A DNA stretch of 64,000 bases from Wuchereria bancrofti (GCA_005281725.1 SSBO01000012.1:2648194-2712193); one strand, 5' to 3'; counted from the stretch's first letter, positions 27,010 to 41,007 are shown. The notes: generated by a model not told the origin, from the sequence alone. Translations and numbers: made by a program.

Positions 27010-27130
27010 CTAAGAGTGAGCATCCAGTCATAGAGCCCCAATGTAGCAGAAGTAGATAGCTAGCTGACGAGCTAGCTAAGGAGGCAAACAAAGGTGCTGC
27101 ATTTGCTTCGTACACTGAATGCAATGCAAG
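27010..27130 (+). mobile_element. Degraded RNase H domain of a retroelement
   Basis: One frame reads KSEHPVIEPQCSRSR, a stop, then LADELAKEANKGAAFASY. The end of a retroelement RNase H domain has the pattern H-x-G-I-x-G-N-x-x-A-D-x-L-A-K-x-A, so H..(V)IE and ADELAKEA match in order and near the right spacing, while the G and N are lost and a stop is present. No reverse transcriptase was found on either side, so this is a short fossil. The match is one motif read by eye. Confidence 0.4.
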
Positions 27131-28359
27131 CTTTCGTAGCTAAAATTTCATTTCCTAGTGTAAAGTTTTACTAGTAAATTGTGTGCAATGCTCAAAAAGG
27201 CTTTCATTCTTTATAGATCCTTACTCCATTCCATTCCATATCATATCACTCACAATTACTTCCCAAACCTTCTTTTCTATTTCTCTGTTCATTTGCTGCG
27301 AAAATGTGCAACTACCTTTATCACTTTACTTTTTAGCTTTGAATTGTCCTTGAATAATACTTTACACTATTTTTCATGTCGAAATTTATTCATAAAAAGA
27401 TATGAGTAATGCCATGAAGTTAAATTTCAGCTAACCTTCAGTTATAAGTTACATCACTATATATTTCTAATTTACCTTCTTAAATATTCTAGCTTTTATT
27501 CATCCGAAAAGACTAGCGCACTTTTATCGCTATAACCATAGGAATGAAACAGAATGGAAAAAAGAAAAAAGAATGGTATCATACTGTTAACTGCTTTAAT
27601 AATTAACTAGAAAATCCAAAAGAAGAAGCACTATTATTAGAAAAATTAAAATCATTCGCATGACGATTTGATGCATATAACTTAACTGTTTATAATTGTT
27701 TATTGTTCCATTACCTGGATAATATTATCTTATGTTTGCTATCCCTTTTCCGAATAATTTTGCACATTTGGTTGGTACTGTCAGAAGTCATTTCTTTGTT
27801 ATAAATGAATAACAAATAATTTGCATTGAAAAACTGTGTTTACATCAAATGAACACTTTGTAGTTCCATTTTTCTTGCCCTTTTTCTTTTCACACAGTCC
27901 TACCACTTTATTTGCATTCATTCTTGACATGCGATTAAATCTGATTTTCTCATTTTTTTCGAATAAAGTCTTATCTTTCTTTTTCTCTCTTTGTATTGTT
28001 TATTTTAAAGAGAATTTATTACCTGACTTAAAACATTATATTTATATCAAGCCAGAGATTGCATACGTAAGCTTTTACTCTTGTATACAGTACATCTATA
28101 TACCATAGATTTCATATCTATAACTGCACTATTTAGATTTTTTTTGATAACAAACTATTTAAATTATAGATGAACTATGCTGCTTCATCTTAATCATATT
28201 TTTGTTCAAGTAATCATAATTTTAATTATTTTACCATTATATCCTGATAATAGTGCAAGTTATTTTTCTCTTCACTGGCCTTTACTCTAAGGAATTTCTA
28301 GGAATCCCGATACGGTTGTTATATTAAACTCAAGTAATAACATGATAGAAGTTGTTTTA

Positions 28360-29030
28360 TTAGGTTGGTGCGAAAATAATTGCATTTTCAAAGTGCTCTA
28401 GAGCTTCTTCTTCGCCCAACCATTGAATTGATGTCGTCAGTTTTCACTCAGTCTAGTTCTCATCGTACGTCACATTCTATTGAGAAATGGTTGGTTGTTA
28501 TTGCATGAAATAAGAGAAGACAACAGTGCCAGACGATTTTTTTCGCTCTTTTAGCTTATGTACACTCACTGATCGAATTTTTCCGACTTGTCTAATTTGC
28601 ATTAAACATGAAATAAACATAGAAAGTCGACGTTTGGTCCTTGACAACTTTTCGTCCAGTTATAAGAGGCTGATGATTATTCCCAGTTGGTCACTGTGAG
28701 TTTCCGATGATTGGTCACTGCACTTCTCAATTCAGAACTCTTGTTTCTTTCGTACATCGTTTAAACTATTATTTTACTGTATAGTCCTATGTGGATTCCT
28801 TCTTCGCCACTTTGAATTTAAATAAAAAAATCATTTTAATTTGGTTTTTATTTGATATAATCTTCTTAGTTTAACATAAATAAGCAGCAAATAAGTTATA
28901 GAACGTTAAAGCAAGGAATGATCATTAAAATGATATTTAAGATAAACACATTTATTTAAAAATATATCCTCGTACATAAAGCAACAAAGTTCAGTAATGC
29001 AAAAATCGCAATTACTTTTGCACTAATTTA
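28360..29030. mobile_element. Mariner-family element, short, no transposase frame
   Basis: The left end TTAGGTTGGTGCGAAAATAA and the right end, complement of GCAATTACTTTTGCACTAAT, are inverted copies sharing GTGC.AAA.TAATTGC. They match the terminal inverted repeat known from the irritans/mariner group (Hsmar1/MADE1-type ends). The interior, about 610 bp, shows no open frame with the transposase D,D34D region, so this is a non-autonomous or internally deleted copy. The target TA is consistent on the left; the right junction is blurred by TTAATTAA. Full mariners are about 1.3 kb. Confidence 0.7.
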
Positions 29031-30549
29031 ATTAATGATGCATCACTCAGACAACAAATGAAATAGAAGTGGAATTAGGTATATTAAAAAGCACTTCCGA
29101 ATCATTTTGCTTTTCTGCCTTGGTTACGAGCTAAAAAGTAAATAATGGAGCTGAAATCTGGAACCCGATTTCCTCAACTGACTGAAACTTTTTCTCAACA
29201 CTCATATTTCATAACCATACCATGGCCATTACATAACTAAAATATTAGCAAAAAGTCTCAATTCAAAACCACTTTTTTTTTCTTTGAGAAAATAAAGCCA
29301 AGAAATTTCAATATATAAACAATAAATGATATGGGATATTTTGAGTGCTGAAAAGAGAAGGAGACGGCAGTAATAAGTTTTCAATGCATCATTAAGCATG
29401 AAGGAAGCCTGAAACTGGCTTAAAATGTCAACAGAATAATAACTGAGCTAATATGAACTTTCTTCAACTTACACATAAATCCGCAAGTTAAGTACATTTA
29501 GAAATCATTTCAATGTTTTCCTGATCAAGTATTGTAAGTAATAAACAAACTCACCAGTTATTTGTTGAATCCTCAGTACTTATTTTTGGAAGCATAATCT
29601 TTGATTGATTTTATTGAGTAATTATGCTATCACTGACTGCATATCCTTAATTAGAAGTTTCATTTGGTTCCTTAGTCTAGATTCGAAGATTTTCGAACTT
29701 TTCCTCGACATGCACAATTCAATCACCAGAGATCACTGTATCAACATGGAAAATAGATAAGGTGGTGAAATGCTTTACTCATCCATGTATATTCATGGAA
29801 AATTATTCAGGTTCAGTGTTAAATGTAGAAATAATTTTGTTTCATTAAGATTTTCAAGATAAACATTAAAGCAATTCATTGTGTTTTATCAATTGTCTCA
29901 TTACATCTGTACTGTGTCTCACTTTCCTTTAACTATGTTTCACTCACTTTTATAAGTTTTTGCAATTTATTCAATGTTAATTATTTAACACGAAACATAA
30001 TTTATTCAATATTTTGTTCACAGTCGATTACATCCGTTGCAAAAATAAGTGATAATGTGATGACACATATACACGCACATCCGCTTCGGTTTATCTATTC
30101 GCGATGATGAAAAATGTTGTCCAAGGATTTACTGATATTGACGTAATGTCAGCAGCATATATGTACAGCTAGCATCATCACTAGCACTAGCATCCATATC
30201 AACATTAACACTAACACTGATATCAACTTAGTGTCGATGATAAGGAAGGAAGTTCTGGTGGTCGACGGAAGAGTTCGAATAGATGAGCGTATTTATGACA
30301 TTGATATTTATGATTGAAGTAGTGGACAAATTAATGTGTAAAATGAACGGAATTAATGTTTATGCAAGAAGTGCTTAAGGGGAAGATGAGGATATGATGT
30401 GGATTGGGTAGGGGTAAGGGCAGTACGAGAGGCGTTTTGGAGAAAGGAGAAGGAAGGAGGTGAAATAAGTGAAGGAAAGTGGACAAGAATGTTGGTGAGG
30501 AGTATTGCGTTGCTGTTCACTCATTGTGGCATGCTTTGGATATTTACCG

Positions 30550-30600
30550 AGCCCAGTGAAAGGGACCAGCTACATTGTATAGGACCAGCTACATTGTGTA
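30550..30600. repeat. Tandem duplication of a 19-21-bp unit
   Basis: GGGACCAGCTACATTGTATA followed directly by AGGACCAGCTACATTGTGTA. It is short, in non-coding sequence. Confidence 0.7.
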
Positions 30601-30934
30601 GCTCCTTCTATGATGTCTAAGCCCGTATACGTGGCCCGATAAATTAAGCCCACCCGATCAGCAATGTTCGTTCAGGAGAGCCAGAAGAGGAGCAGGCTGG
30701 AAGAGAGGAAGGAAATAGCTTAGAAAGAACTCAACCCTTAATCTATTTTCATTTTGACTATTATTCACTGTTTACTCTGTTTTCAGCCATCGTCCACTCC
30801 CCGCCTCCCATTGTTCTTGTGGATACGAACTTGAAGCAGCACGATCTGTTATACAAGTTACTTTTTACAATGCTAACAAACGTATCATTCACTCTTCCTC
30901 CTTGAAGTCAAAGTACATCTCGCCATTCATCTAT

Positions 30935-30981
30935 CATTATTATTATTATTATTGTTATTATTATTACTATTGCTATTATTA

Positions 30982-31012
<31 letters not shown>

Positions 31013-31025
31013 CATTATCATTACT

Positions 31026-31069
<44 letters not shown>

Positions 31070-31095
31070 TGTAATCATCATCTACATCATCACCA
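30935..31095. repeat. (ATT)n/(ATC)n compound microsatellite
   Basis: About 85 bp of ATT units with a few interruptions, then about 70 bp of ATC units. The Tyr/His-rich frame here is an artefact. Confidence 0.95.
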
Positions 31096-31579
31096 GTAAC
31101 AACCCGTGCACATACTCTTAGCTTCCTCGACTTTGCTGCATAAACTTCGCGTCTCTCTTTTCTTATCTATAGCTTCCTATCATTAATCCTTTCTTTTCGT
31201 CCTTTCACCAAATTCGCTTATTGAACTTTTTTTAACGACCTCTTCACAGATTCCCGTTGTTAAACTTCGAATGATTACAACCGCCCCGACTACAACTGCA
31301 ACCATTGTACTTCTCGAATTTTTAGGAAAATCACAGTTGGCTCCAGCAAACCAATTTGCCTTCCCCATGCCACTAGCAGTGTTTTCTTTTTATCTCTTTG
31401 TGTCTCAGAAACAGGTTTCATAATTAGATCGAATAGAATGGACTGATTACTTCTCAGAATTAGTCTTCCGAATTTTAGCTTTTTAGAGGAGTAAAAAGCA
31501 GGAACGTTTTCAATTACACCATTCATCCCTATCAGTTCTGTGGTAATTCTGGAAAAAGATTATAATATCATTGTAATAC

Positions 31580-31700
31580 TGCTGAAGCGATGATATGTCC
31601 GAAAGGAAGGAATCCCAATTGTCTATTCCCTCCCAAAGGAAGGATTCCAATTATTTACTTCCTTCCTGAATCAAAGGGTCCGAATTATTTACCTCTCTTC
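31580..31700. repeat. Imperfect tandem block
   Basis: Three related units of about 38-42 bp, each with a purine run (AAGGAAGGA), then TCCxAATT, then TATTxxCxTCC. They have diverged, so the repeat is old. Confidence 0.5.
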
Positions 31701-34153
31701 CGGCACCTTTTCATTACATTATTTGGTTGTTATAATTTCTAATTCCATTAGAATTGAATTCTTTATATTATTCATAAGACGTATTGTGCGTGTTCTAGTA
31801 GAGACAATTATTATGGCAAGGATTGCTTATGCCAATAAATTTAAATTTATCGAGATGGTTGCTTTGTATTCTTCTGATTATGACTGAAATTTTGCAGTTC
31901 ATCGTTCTTGTTAGCTTCCTTTTATCATTTCATTTGAATATTTGCAAATGGCCCTACATGTCATTAACATCAGCTAATTCCTGCATTATTCTATTTCTGA
32001 GTTATTCTTCTATTTCTCATTTTCATGGGGAAATAATTATGATGATTGTGGTAGTAATTGTCTCCAGATCTATGCTGCAATTTGCTTTTTACAAAGCTCT
32101 GATTTATTATTCCCTCCGACCTTTTTCAACATATTTGGCGACATATTAATACGACTTAGCCTCCAATTGGTTGTCCTGAGATTAACCTTCCTGTTCTCTT
32201 TGTTTACTGCACAAATGAAGTAATGCTCATTTTCCTGCTATTTTCTCTTTTAGATAGAGGAATCTCATATATGAATGTTCTGAAAGATTCTTCTTTACAC
32301 CTTCTTGTATCTTTTTAAAGGTAAGGGTAACAATTATGACTGAAAATGTTGCTTGTCAAGCTGTCTTCCTGATGAAAAGTTTTATAACATTAATTTATTG
32401 TCATTATGTGATAAATGCTAGTGGTACTGCGTTATCACTAAACTAAATTTTGGGTCATGATTTAAAGGAAGACGAGACCTACTGCATATATCTTCCTTTC
32501 AATAATTTCATTTTTTGTCGTTGAGATCTAAGAAACATTAAAAAATGCAAAGTCATCACGTCACTCTTGGCATTAAAAAAAACCACCTTAATTTAAGAGA
32601 GTTTTTGAAACAACATGTGTCAGAATTAAGTTAACTTAGAAAGCGAAGATGATATCTAAACGGCAATTTTCTTTCAAGATCTTTGTCTAAGGCGCATTAA
32701 TCATGAGAGGACCTTTTCAAGCTATAGGATGGAAGACATGTATGCATGCTTTGCTGTTTATCTCACGGAAGTAAAATGTTCAATAATATCACAACCCTCA
32801 CAGAGCCTTTTTAATAAATGGCTTCATTTCTCCTCTTATTCTTTCGTAGTTCATTTTTTACTTTTTCCACTAAAGAAAGAGGCACCTTTAGCCATCGATT
32901 GGTACTTTTTGTTTCACAGTTCTTATGGTTTTCCTTTTTTTTTTTGACTTGAATTTTTTTTGTTGTAAATTTAATTTTCATTTTTCATAAGGATTTTATA
33001 GGAAACAAAAACATAGTTGAACAAAACTTTGATTTTATTGCTGCCACAAATAGCAAAGATTAACATTCGTCATCTGTTCAGTTTTTACTGTTTATGCTAA
33101 GATTGTAGTATGTTAAAATCTTCCACTTTTATTCATTTCACTTACATCACATTCTACCAAATTTTTTTCAGCGTTGTTTGTGTTTACACATTCTTCAACT
33201 ATTTAGCAGTAGTGGTGTAAGTGATGTGTTCTTCAACGCACACAAGAGTTTGTATATCCCACTGATTATGTTGAAACATTGTTATTATTTCACAATTTCT
33301 CTGAGCATTCAATTTTTTTTTTTCAAAATGGCTATGTTGTATAGAAAATATAATAAGTTCAAATTCCTTTTCTTCTTTTTCTATAACTTATCAACTAGTA
33401 GAAATTTTCTTCTTTTTTTTTTTTGCAACGAAACCTAAAGAAAACCGTGAAATGACCAAAACACACTTGTACTCATCAGGTGCAATTGTACACTATTATT
33501 CAAAGGTCACCAATTCATTAACTTAATAAATTGTCATTTTTTTGAATTACCGTACTATAAACAGTGAAAGCTTAATATCGGACTTGTCCAAATCTCTTAA
33601 CAAAGATTGCTGACTCTAAATTTCTTTGTGTTTCCTTAAAATGTTTCACAAACGTACTAATGTTTGCTCTGTTTATGTTCAAATTGTTATGAATTTCGAA
33701 ATGCTTATAGAAGACGTACGATCGAGGCGTACGTGGTTGTTCATCACTCTGATAAGCCAAAACAACCCTTAAATGGGGGCTGCTCTGGATCCGAGCGGAA
33801 ACATCTGCTGTTGCTGCTGCTGTTATTTCATGTTAACCAGCATCAATATTACATAATTTAGGTGGAGGTCATCATTTTCCAATTCACTTTCACTTAAGAA
33901 TAATACTTTTATGATAAGCAACAAATACCAAAGTTAATAAGCACTTTTCAGTTAACACTGAAATATAGTCGCTAACTTATTAATGTCATTGTTTTTTCAA
34001 TAGTTGTCATATGCAGTGACACTGATTTAATGTCTTAACAGAGAAATGAAATTTTAAAGTTTATAAATTTATACAAATTGCTTTAATTATTTAATGTTTG
34101 AGAAATTTTTCGATAGGAAATGAATTTAAGAACTGGCCAGTAGTAGCAGTGGG

Positions 34154-37100
34154 ATGCTGCTCTATTACTTGGCTGCGATCTTCAAAGGGCTCCATCCGCG
34201 AGTTGATGATGATTTTGTTGATAAGCTCAATTACCATTATACCTCTGCCATTATTTTTGCATTCGCAATCATCGTTTCTGCAAAACAGTACGTTGGTAAG
34301 TTCCTGTTTTCTTCTGGTTGGCAACTTATACATTTCTATCAAAGGTATTTATTGATCATTATCCGGAGTTTGTTTGTGTGTTTAAAAAAAGACAACAAAA
34401 ATAAAATACGACTAAGAGTATCTCTGCCAATTTTTATCGGAGGATCTTTGCGAATATAAAAAATTCTCAGTCCTTTCATAGCACCATAAAAGTGCAGAAC
34501 AATACTCCTATTTATTGTTCACCTAGTCAGATATCAAGGAAGTGTTCATTCGAACTATTATTTTTCAACCCTTATCGGCAAGGAAGGAAGACTTTCAAAT
34601 AAGTTATTGTAAATCACAATGAAGTTATTGTAATGAAATGTTACTGATTATTGATTAAATACTGCTTTTGATAATAAAACACTACTGCTACTTGTGGCTT
34701 AAAAATGCTGGACAAAATAAATTTAGAGACTAAAATCTCAATTGATTAATGATTCTTATTTGCTACTGGACAGCTGTAAGACCGAGTTGTCAGCAAAATA
34801 GAAATGGACAAATGCGAAGGATATAAAGCAAAGGAAATTTTTTGCTTAGAAGTTTACACCACAGATCTTATTACGTCAATAAATTATGCTTTACAGAAGT
34901 TGACTTTTCCTCTCGCATATCCATCTCACTTCAATTGAAAAAACTCGATTGAAGTATACATTGTACTTTTACATTTTTTTGAACTGCTTTCTCCCTTTCC
35001 GATAAACTTTTCTACCTTGCATCACCAGAAAGTTTAACGCTGCAAAAAATGGCTTAACAAAATTCAAAAATCAAAAATTAAAACACAATTAAGTTGTATA
35101 ACTGAGATATAGGCAGCGATTAGAAGTTTTAACATTCACTTTTTGCTATTTCAGTCAGATATAAATTTATAAAACTGCATTTCAGGATATCCAATCCAGT
35201 GTTGGGTACCAGCGCAATTTACGGATGCATGGGAACAATATACAGAAAACTATTGTTGGGTGGAAAATACATATTATTTGCCTTTAACAAGTGCTTTTCC
35301 GCTAGAGTATGGTGATAGGAGGTTTTTTTTTTTTTCTCAGATCAACATGAAGTAGCATATTTTAAAATTTCTGCTTCATTTGCATTGATGATACGATCTT
35401 ACTAATTTCCAAAGAATAATTTCAGGGCTCGTCAAATTAGCTACTATCAATGGGTACCATTTGTACTCGCTCTTGAGGCGTTAATGTTCTACATTCCATG
35501 CATAATGTGGAGAGGTTTATTACACTGGCACTCAGGTGAATCCAAATTTTATTAAACTTCGATTCTTCTGATTATTTGGAGAGTTGAATGATTACTTTAA
35601 TATGTTTACTGACCTGAATGAAAATGAGTATTCTCCAGGAATTGCTACTAATAACCTGTCATAGATCTAAAATAAGTATTCTTTCTTAAACTATTCTTGA
35701 CAAAAATTTCATATTCCACTATCCGGAAATGTCACTTCAACATATTCCTTTTTTCTTATCACTTTTTCTTTGTTTAATTTCAAGCTACTTTTAATTTTCT
35801 TAAAACTATTTACATCCGAATTCCTACTCATTAACGCCCAATACTTACGACCTATTTAATTAAAGTCGTTGCTTTAAAATGTACTTGAAAATTGGGCGAT
35901 CTGCAAATTTCTGAAAAGTGATTTTTGTTAAGTATCGTTGTACGAATATTGAGACAATGTTAATTGAATACTTTGAGTGAAGCATTAGTTTATCCTGATG
36001 AATTAAGCACTGATAAAATTCTGACTCATCCAAATATAGGGGGCACTACTGTTGATGATAAGTAAGATCGATTATATCTCGATCAGCTCTATCAATTCCT
36101 ATTTAGATGGAGATGAAACACCTGTTCCAAGATTTTGTTACCTTTGTGGGTTGGTGAAATTTAATGACAGCAGAATTCAGGGATTAATGTGCAAAGCCTA
36201 ACACAAATGGCTTGCGATGCAAGAATGATGGATGCAGATGCAAGAGCAGCTACAGTGCAAACTATTGCTGGACATATGGAAGATGCCTTGGAAATACAAA
36301 GGGAGGTATGGATGACGGATTTTAAACTGTTTATTTGAACACTTAGCAATTGCAGTAAATGGGAGTTTGAAATGAAAATGTAGTTAATACAATCAATCTG
36401 TAATCGAGTCTAAAGAGAGTAATTACAGAACGCTTACTGTTAAAGTATTTCAGGTAACAGATGTATCCGGAATGTGCGTCAGTAAAAGGTGGGGTTCATA
36501 TGTGACTTGCCTGTACGTATTTATCAAAACGTTATATTTAATCAATGTCGTTGGACAGATATTTTTATTAAACACTTTTCTCGGTACCGACAATATCTTT
36601 TATGGTTTCCACATACTCAAGGATCTGCTCAACGGTCGTGAATGGGAAGTAAGCGGTAATTTTCCCCGCGTCACTATGTGTGATTTTGAGGTATGCTCTA
36701 TTGATCGAATAAGTTCCCACAAACAGTAATTTTTAGAGGAGTCTGAATTGTCGGTAATGTTCAAAAAAGTATACTTCCACTCAAACTTTAACTCTTAGGG
36801 ACGTACTGCTGACATTGTAGTCATTTAAACAATGAAAATGATTGATAAATTTCAGGTACGAGTTCTTGGTAATGTTCACCATCATACTGTACAATGTGTG
36901 CTAATGATAAATATGTTCAATGAGAAAATATTTTTGTTTCTATGGTTTTGGTACTTTATGGTATCAATAGTAAGTATGTTTTCCGTGGGTCACTGGATGC
37001 TGATGTCATTTCTGCCAGGCCAAGTAAATTTTGCTTTTTATTTCTAATTTTCTTAATGCTATGTGCAATATCTTCACATCTTTGAAACGTTACTGCATTA

Positions 37101-37752
37101 ACAGAAGCACAGATTTGAATGTCACTATCGCCGGCCAGCTTCACTCTAAGCAAAATTAATTTCACTCATACTAAATTACTTTTGGTTTCGCTTCAGCAAA
37201 TTATTTTAACAAAAATTGTCAGTCAAAGGCAGTGAAAACAACTACTAATAATTATGTCGAAGGGTGGAGTTCTTCTCCAACTTAAGCGAAAATTAACGAG
37301 ACAAAACAAAGTTTTTTTAGCACATGAAATTTATCCGGAAATATTTAAAAGCAACTGATTTGGCAACGGATCGGCAATCTGTCAAAAAATTTGTTCATAA
37401 ATTTCTTGGATATGATGGTGTGTTTTGCATGAGGATGATAAGTGCACATGCTGGCGATATTATGGCCACTGAATTAATCGTCGCTTTATGGCATAATTTC
37501 AATGACAGGTTATATTTTAATACTGTTTACCTTATGGTGGCTTGTAGATCTGCTTTAGTATCGAAAAAACGCATTTACCTATGTCATGAATTTCTGAAAA
37601 CTACTTCGCTGATTTGTTTTAAATTTGAAAAAAAAATTTTGTTTTGTAGGGTGCGAAAGAGTCCTATTGAGATGTTTGAAGGTGGTGTCACACAAAGTCC
37701 GAGTAAACTGGATGCAAATTTTAAAACATGGCTACTGGGACAAACCAGGTGA
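34154..37752 (+). CDS. Innexin (gap-junction/hemichannel subunit)
   Basis: Four-pass membrane protein that forms invertebrate gap junctions. Exons: 34154-34295, 35186-35321, 35426-35535, 36181-36305, 36454-36690, 36856-37023, 37321-37508, 37650-37752. All phases agree and give 402 residues. The family features are present: an N-terminal [17 protein letters not shown], then [16 protein letters not shown] at the end of TM1, two Cys in the first outer loop ([19 protein letters not shown]), the [14 protein letters not shown] signature of TM2, FLLNTFLG in TM3, two Cys in the second outer loop ([21 protein letters not shown]) and TM4 [21 protein letters not shown]. The start is the first Met after an in-frame stop, and it matches the family N-terminus (LLYY). 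It is closer to UNC-9/UNC-7-type innexins than to INX-3; the exact paralogue is not assigned. The stop TGA lies inside a good donor (CCAG|GTGAGT at 37748), so a longer spliced C-terminus is possible. Confidence 0.95.
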
Positions 37753-40700
37753 GTTAAAGTAGAAATTTAATGATTTATTACTGTCAGAACAACTCTCACT
37801 TCACATGAAATTAATGCTGTATTAATAATCATTTCTTTTTTCTTCAGTTCTTCACAAGCGTGATTTTTGTATGTGTTATTTGAACATAAACTTTCAGTTT
37901 TTTCACTTATTCTGAACATCAGAACAAAATAACTTTGTATTAAATCAGTGATTGTTGTAGCAAAAAAAATTTTTACAGTGTTCAATTGTATTATTTTGAA
38001 GTTTAAACTTTCAACTCGTTTGCGAAAATTCTTCAGCATTAATTTCCTTGATGGTAATTAAATTTTGGCATGAAGTTTTGTCAGTGTGATAAGAAAATGA
38101 ATATTATTCGATGGAGCTATTGCTTAAGGAATAAACCACCTTTCGATGGTTCAAATCCAACACGAAGCAAAAAACGCCGAAAATCGGATGGTTATTTCAC
38201 TTTCGTCTGAGCGACACGCCATCAGAAAATTACTGTTATTATTGCAATACATTGTTGTTTATCTCATTTCTAAAAGCACATGCAGAAAAGAGACGCAAAA
38301 AAAAGACGCGATTGAATAATATGCTTCACATTTCAATAATTATTGTGATTACTGTTAACTTCTATCCAATGCTGTATACTAATAATTGACTTCCGGATTT
38401 ACTATTAGTATTATTATTACTACTACTGCTACTGCTAGCATTACTGTTACTATTACTACTGCTGCAGTTACCTGGAACTATTATTACTACCTAAAGTATT
38501 ATCCTCCTTTTTTTCCCTCTCTTTTGTCGTTTTTTTGTCATGTTCCAAATGATATCGCAGAAAATGTTTTGAATTTCGAGAAATGAACTGCACATTTCCT
38601 TATTTCTACAGCTGTATTTTTAACACTTGTGTTTAAGATCATTTTTGAAGAAAAAAAAATGAGGTAAGGTGATAAGCATTATATTTTTATATCGAAAAGG
38701 TTTATTACAATTGCTGGTGCGAATTGTATGCCTTGTGTTCATGGGGAGAATTGAAAAGCCAGTTTTAGTTGCTAATGCTATCTAATGTTTTTTGTCCGAG
38801 CATGTAAAGGCAGAATTTTTTTATACAGCCTTCTTTTAAAATTGTAAAAATGATCTTATCAGTGAGTTGACATTCGTTATAAAATGTCTTTTGATGAAAG
38901 AACCAGTCGAATGCGTTTTAAATTTTTTTTTGGAACAAAAATTAAAAAAAGTATGTGGTCTCAGAAGTGGTTATACTTAAGTATTTCTCAGATTTTTCAA
39001 TCCATTCAGTCTCCGAATTCCTCTTTTGTAAATATGTTCTGTTCACTAATGAGATGTTTGAGGAAATTGAATTAGATTGAGGTGTACCATATTCCCTATC
39101 TTTATACTGCCATTTACCCAGTTAGTTGTTGAACAATTGATGCATTTGTTTTCTGATCAATTAGAAGTTTTCGATGTCACAAATTGTCATTTCACTTTAA
39201 CCAGCAGACTGTTACCAATTAATCTGCTTTCCTGCACTGCGCATATGAAGGTCTTAGTTTATCAGTATTTCCATAAACAATTATTTTCATAAGCAATAGA
39301 TACGGAAATATATTTTCGCAGAAAATATTCAAGTGAACATTGGTAGTTAGTTCAAGTCATCTTATTCAGCTCATTCATGAAACATAAGCTTCTACCAATT
39401 TCTGAGGAAACTTTTGAGGTTTCTTGGAATCTACATGATTCAATACCATCTTATTCTTCAATAGATAGATAGCATAATGCATAATCTTTTGCCAAACACA
39501 ATAAATTTGGGGTAACAAATTCTAGTGGATCAGCATCTGTTACTAAAACCAACTTTCGGCAATGAAAAGCAGATACGCAAGTGTAAACTGATAACAATTT
39601 TAATATGACAAATCATATTACGGGTCTTTCATTTTTCTCTTTCCTTCACATAATTTCAAGATTTATTTTCACCATTTAATCTCAATTACGATTGTAATAA
39701 CTGTGATGATAAATAAAATGTGGTGATTTGTACTTTTTAATAGCATCACACCAAATCCTATTTTCTCATTTTTAAAACTGCACCAAAGCTCCGAGTGTTA
39801 CGAATTAATCTAGTTTTTTAAAAAAGACCTGGATTCTAAAAGAGACTTGAGTGGAATTAGAAGTTGGTAACTCTTGTATCACTGAGGACCATCATGCCAT
39901 CGAGATTTATATTTTACGAAACTACTGGATCTACTAAAAATTCTGAGTAAAACGACTAGAAGAAATATTGAAAATAAAATTTCTGTTTCGAAATAACACT
40001 TTGTTTTATATTAATTAATTAATTAATTAATTAATGGCCATTAAAAATACTGATTACTTGCTACAGGTGAGTATATTCTTGTTCATCCAACTTACCTGGA
40101 TCGGTTGCATTCCTCGATTTTCCCATAATTCTCCCGATTTTTGATTATTTTCATATTTCAGTTTTGACTTACTGTCTTTATTCTAAAAATTTGATTTAAA
40201 TTCATTGTTAATGCATCTGTTGTCACGTGCTGTTTCCTACTGATAAATGAAGTAATGCTTCAAAACTCCGTGTTCATGAAATATCTCGTCTAATTGCACA
40301 GCAGTCTTTTTTATTTTCATTATTTACTCCTACAGTTTAAGATAAGTGATGATGCTCCGCTCCGATATGTTGCCCTTTAAATTTTAAACTGTTGAACGGC
40401 ATTTTTGTTTTAATAAGAATGATTATAAATGAAACAGATAAAAGAACCACTATTAATGGATTAAAATTTATATTGCATAGCAGCTGAAAACAAGAAGTGG
40501 CTTAAAATAATGCAATTTATTTTGAATTTACAATCACGTTTTCAACAATGATTTTTAGTCTTTTTTTTTCCACCTCATAAATACAATTGGCACAAACAAA
40601 AAATGAAATAAAGCCAACTTGAGCAAGTTTTTAACTATTCTTACAAATAATAAAAATTTTTTCTGTATTTTTTCATTTTATATAAAAACTGCACAAGTAT

Positions 40701-41007
40701 ATCGGCAGCCGATAGCAGCAGCAGAAGTAATCGATGTCAACAACAAAGCTTAAATAATCCTTATAATCACGAAACTGGAATGACACATTTTTAAAAGTCT
40801 AATTTTGTTATGTACAATCTCACAAATATTTCTTCACTATTTTTTCCGAGTGATTCTTCATTTTGTTCAATATTTTTATTGAAAACTTTTTGCTTTTAAT
40901 AGAACAAAATTTGTTGTGATTGATGACATAAACTGCCAAGCAAGAATAATGTATAATGAGCATTCATAACACATTTTCAGTTCTACTGTCAAAAAAATTT
41001 TATCAAA
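37753..41007. other. Intergenic region, innexin to GPX
   Basis: No gene supported. It holds a TTA/CTA triplet tract near 38397-38465 and a (TTAA)n run at 40010-40035. Near 38150 there is a GGTTCAAATCC that matches a tRNA B box, but no cloverleaf can be drawn. The GPX promoter should lie in the last few hundred bases. Confidence 0.5.
40010..40035. repeat. (TTAA)n tract
   Basis: About six TTAA units in a row, in intergenic sequence. Confidence 0.9.

Larger units (their letters stand above)
23390..34153. other. Gene-poor interval of about 10.7 kb
   Basis: Between the membrane-protein gene and the innexin. Apart from the possible first exon of the former near 23390-23629, I see no supported gene. 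Contents listed separately: RNase H fossil near 27010-27130, mariner-like element 28360-29030, triplet microsatellites at 26851 and 30935, and an imperfect tandem block at 31580-31700. The open frames at 27836-28108, 31290-31526, 31823-32149 and 33178-33438 are hydrophobic low-complexity translations without splice partners. Confidence 0.5.

Noticed and set aside
30902..31099. Frame rich in Tyr then His
   Set aside because: Pure translation of ATT/ATC repeats.
38095..38170. Possible tRNA: perfect B-box-like GGTTCAAATCC at 38150
   Set aside because: The T-arm has a mismatch and no acceptor stem or D-arm pairs with it. Perhaps a decayed tRNA-derived repeat; not enough to call.
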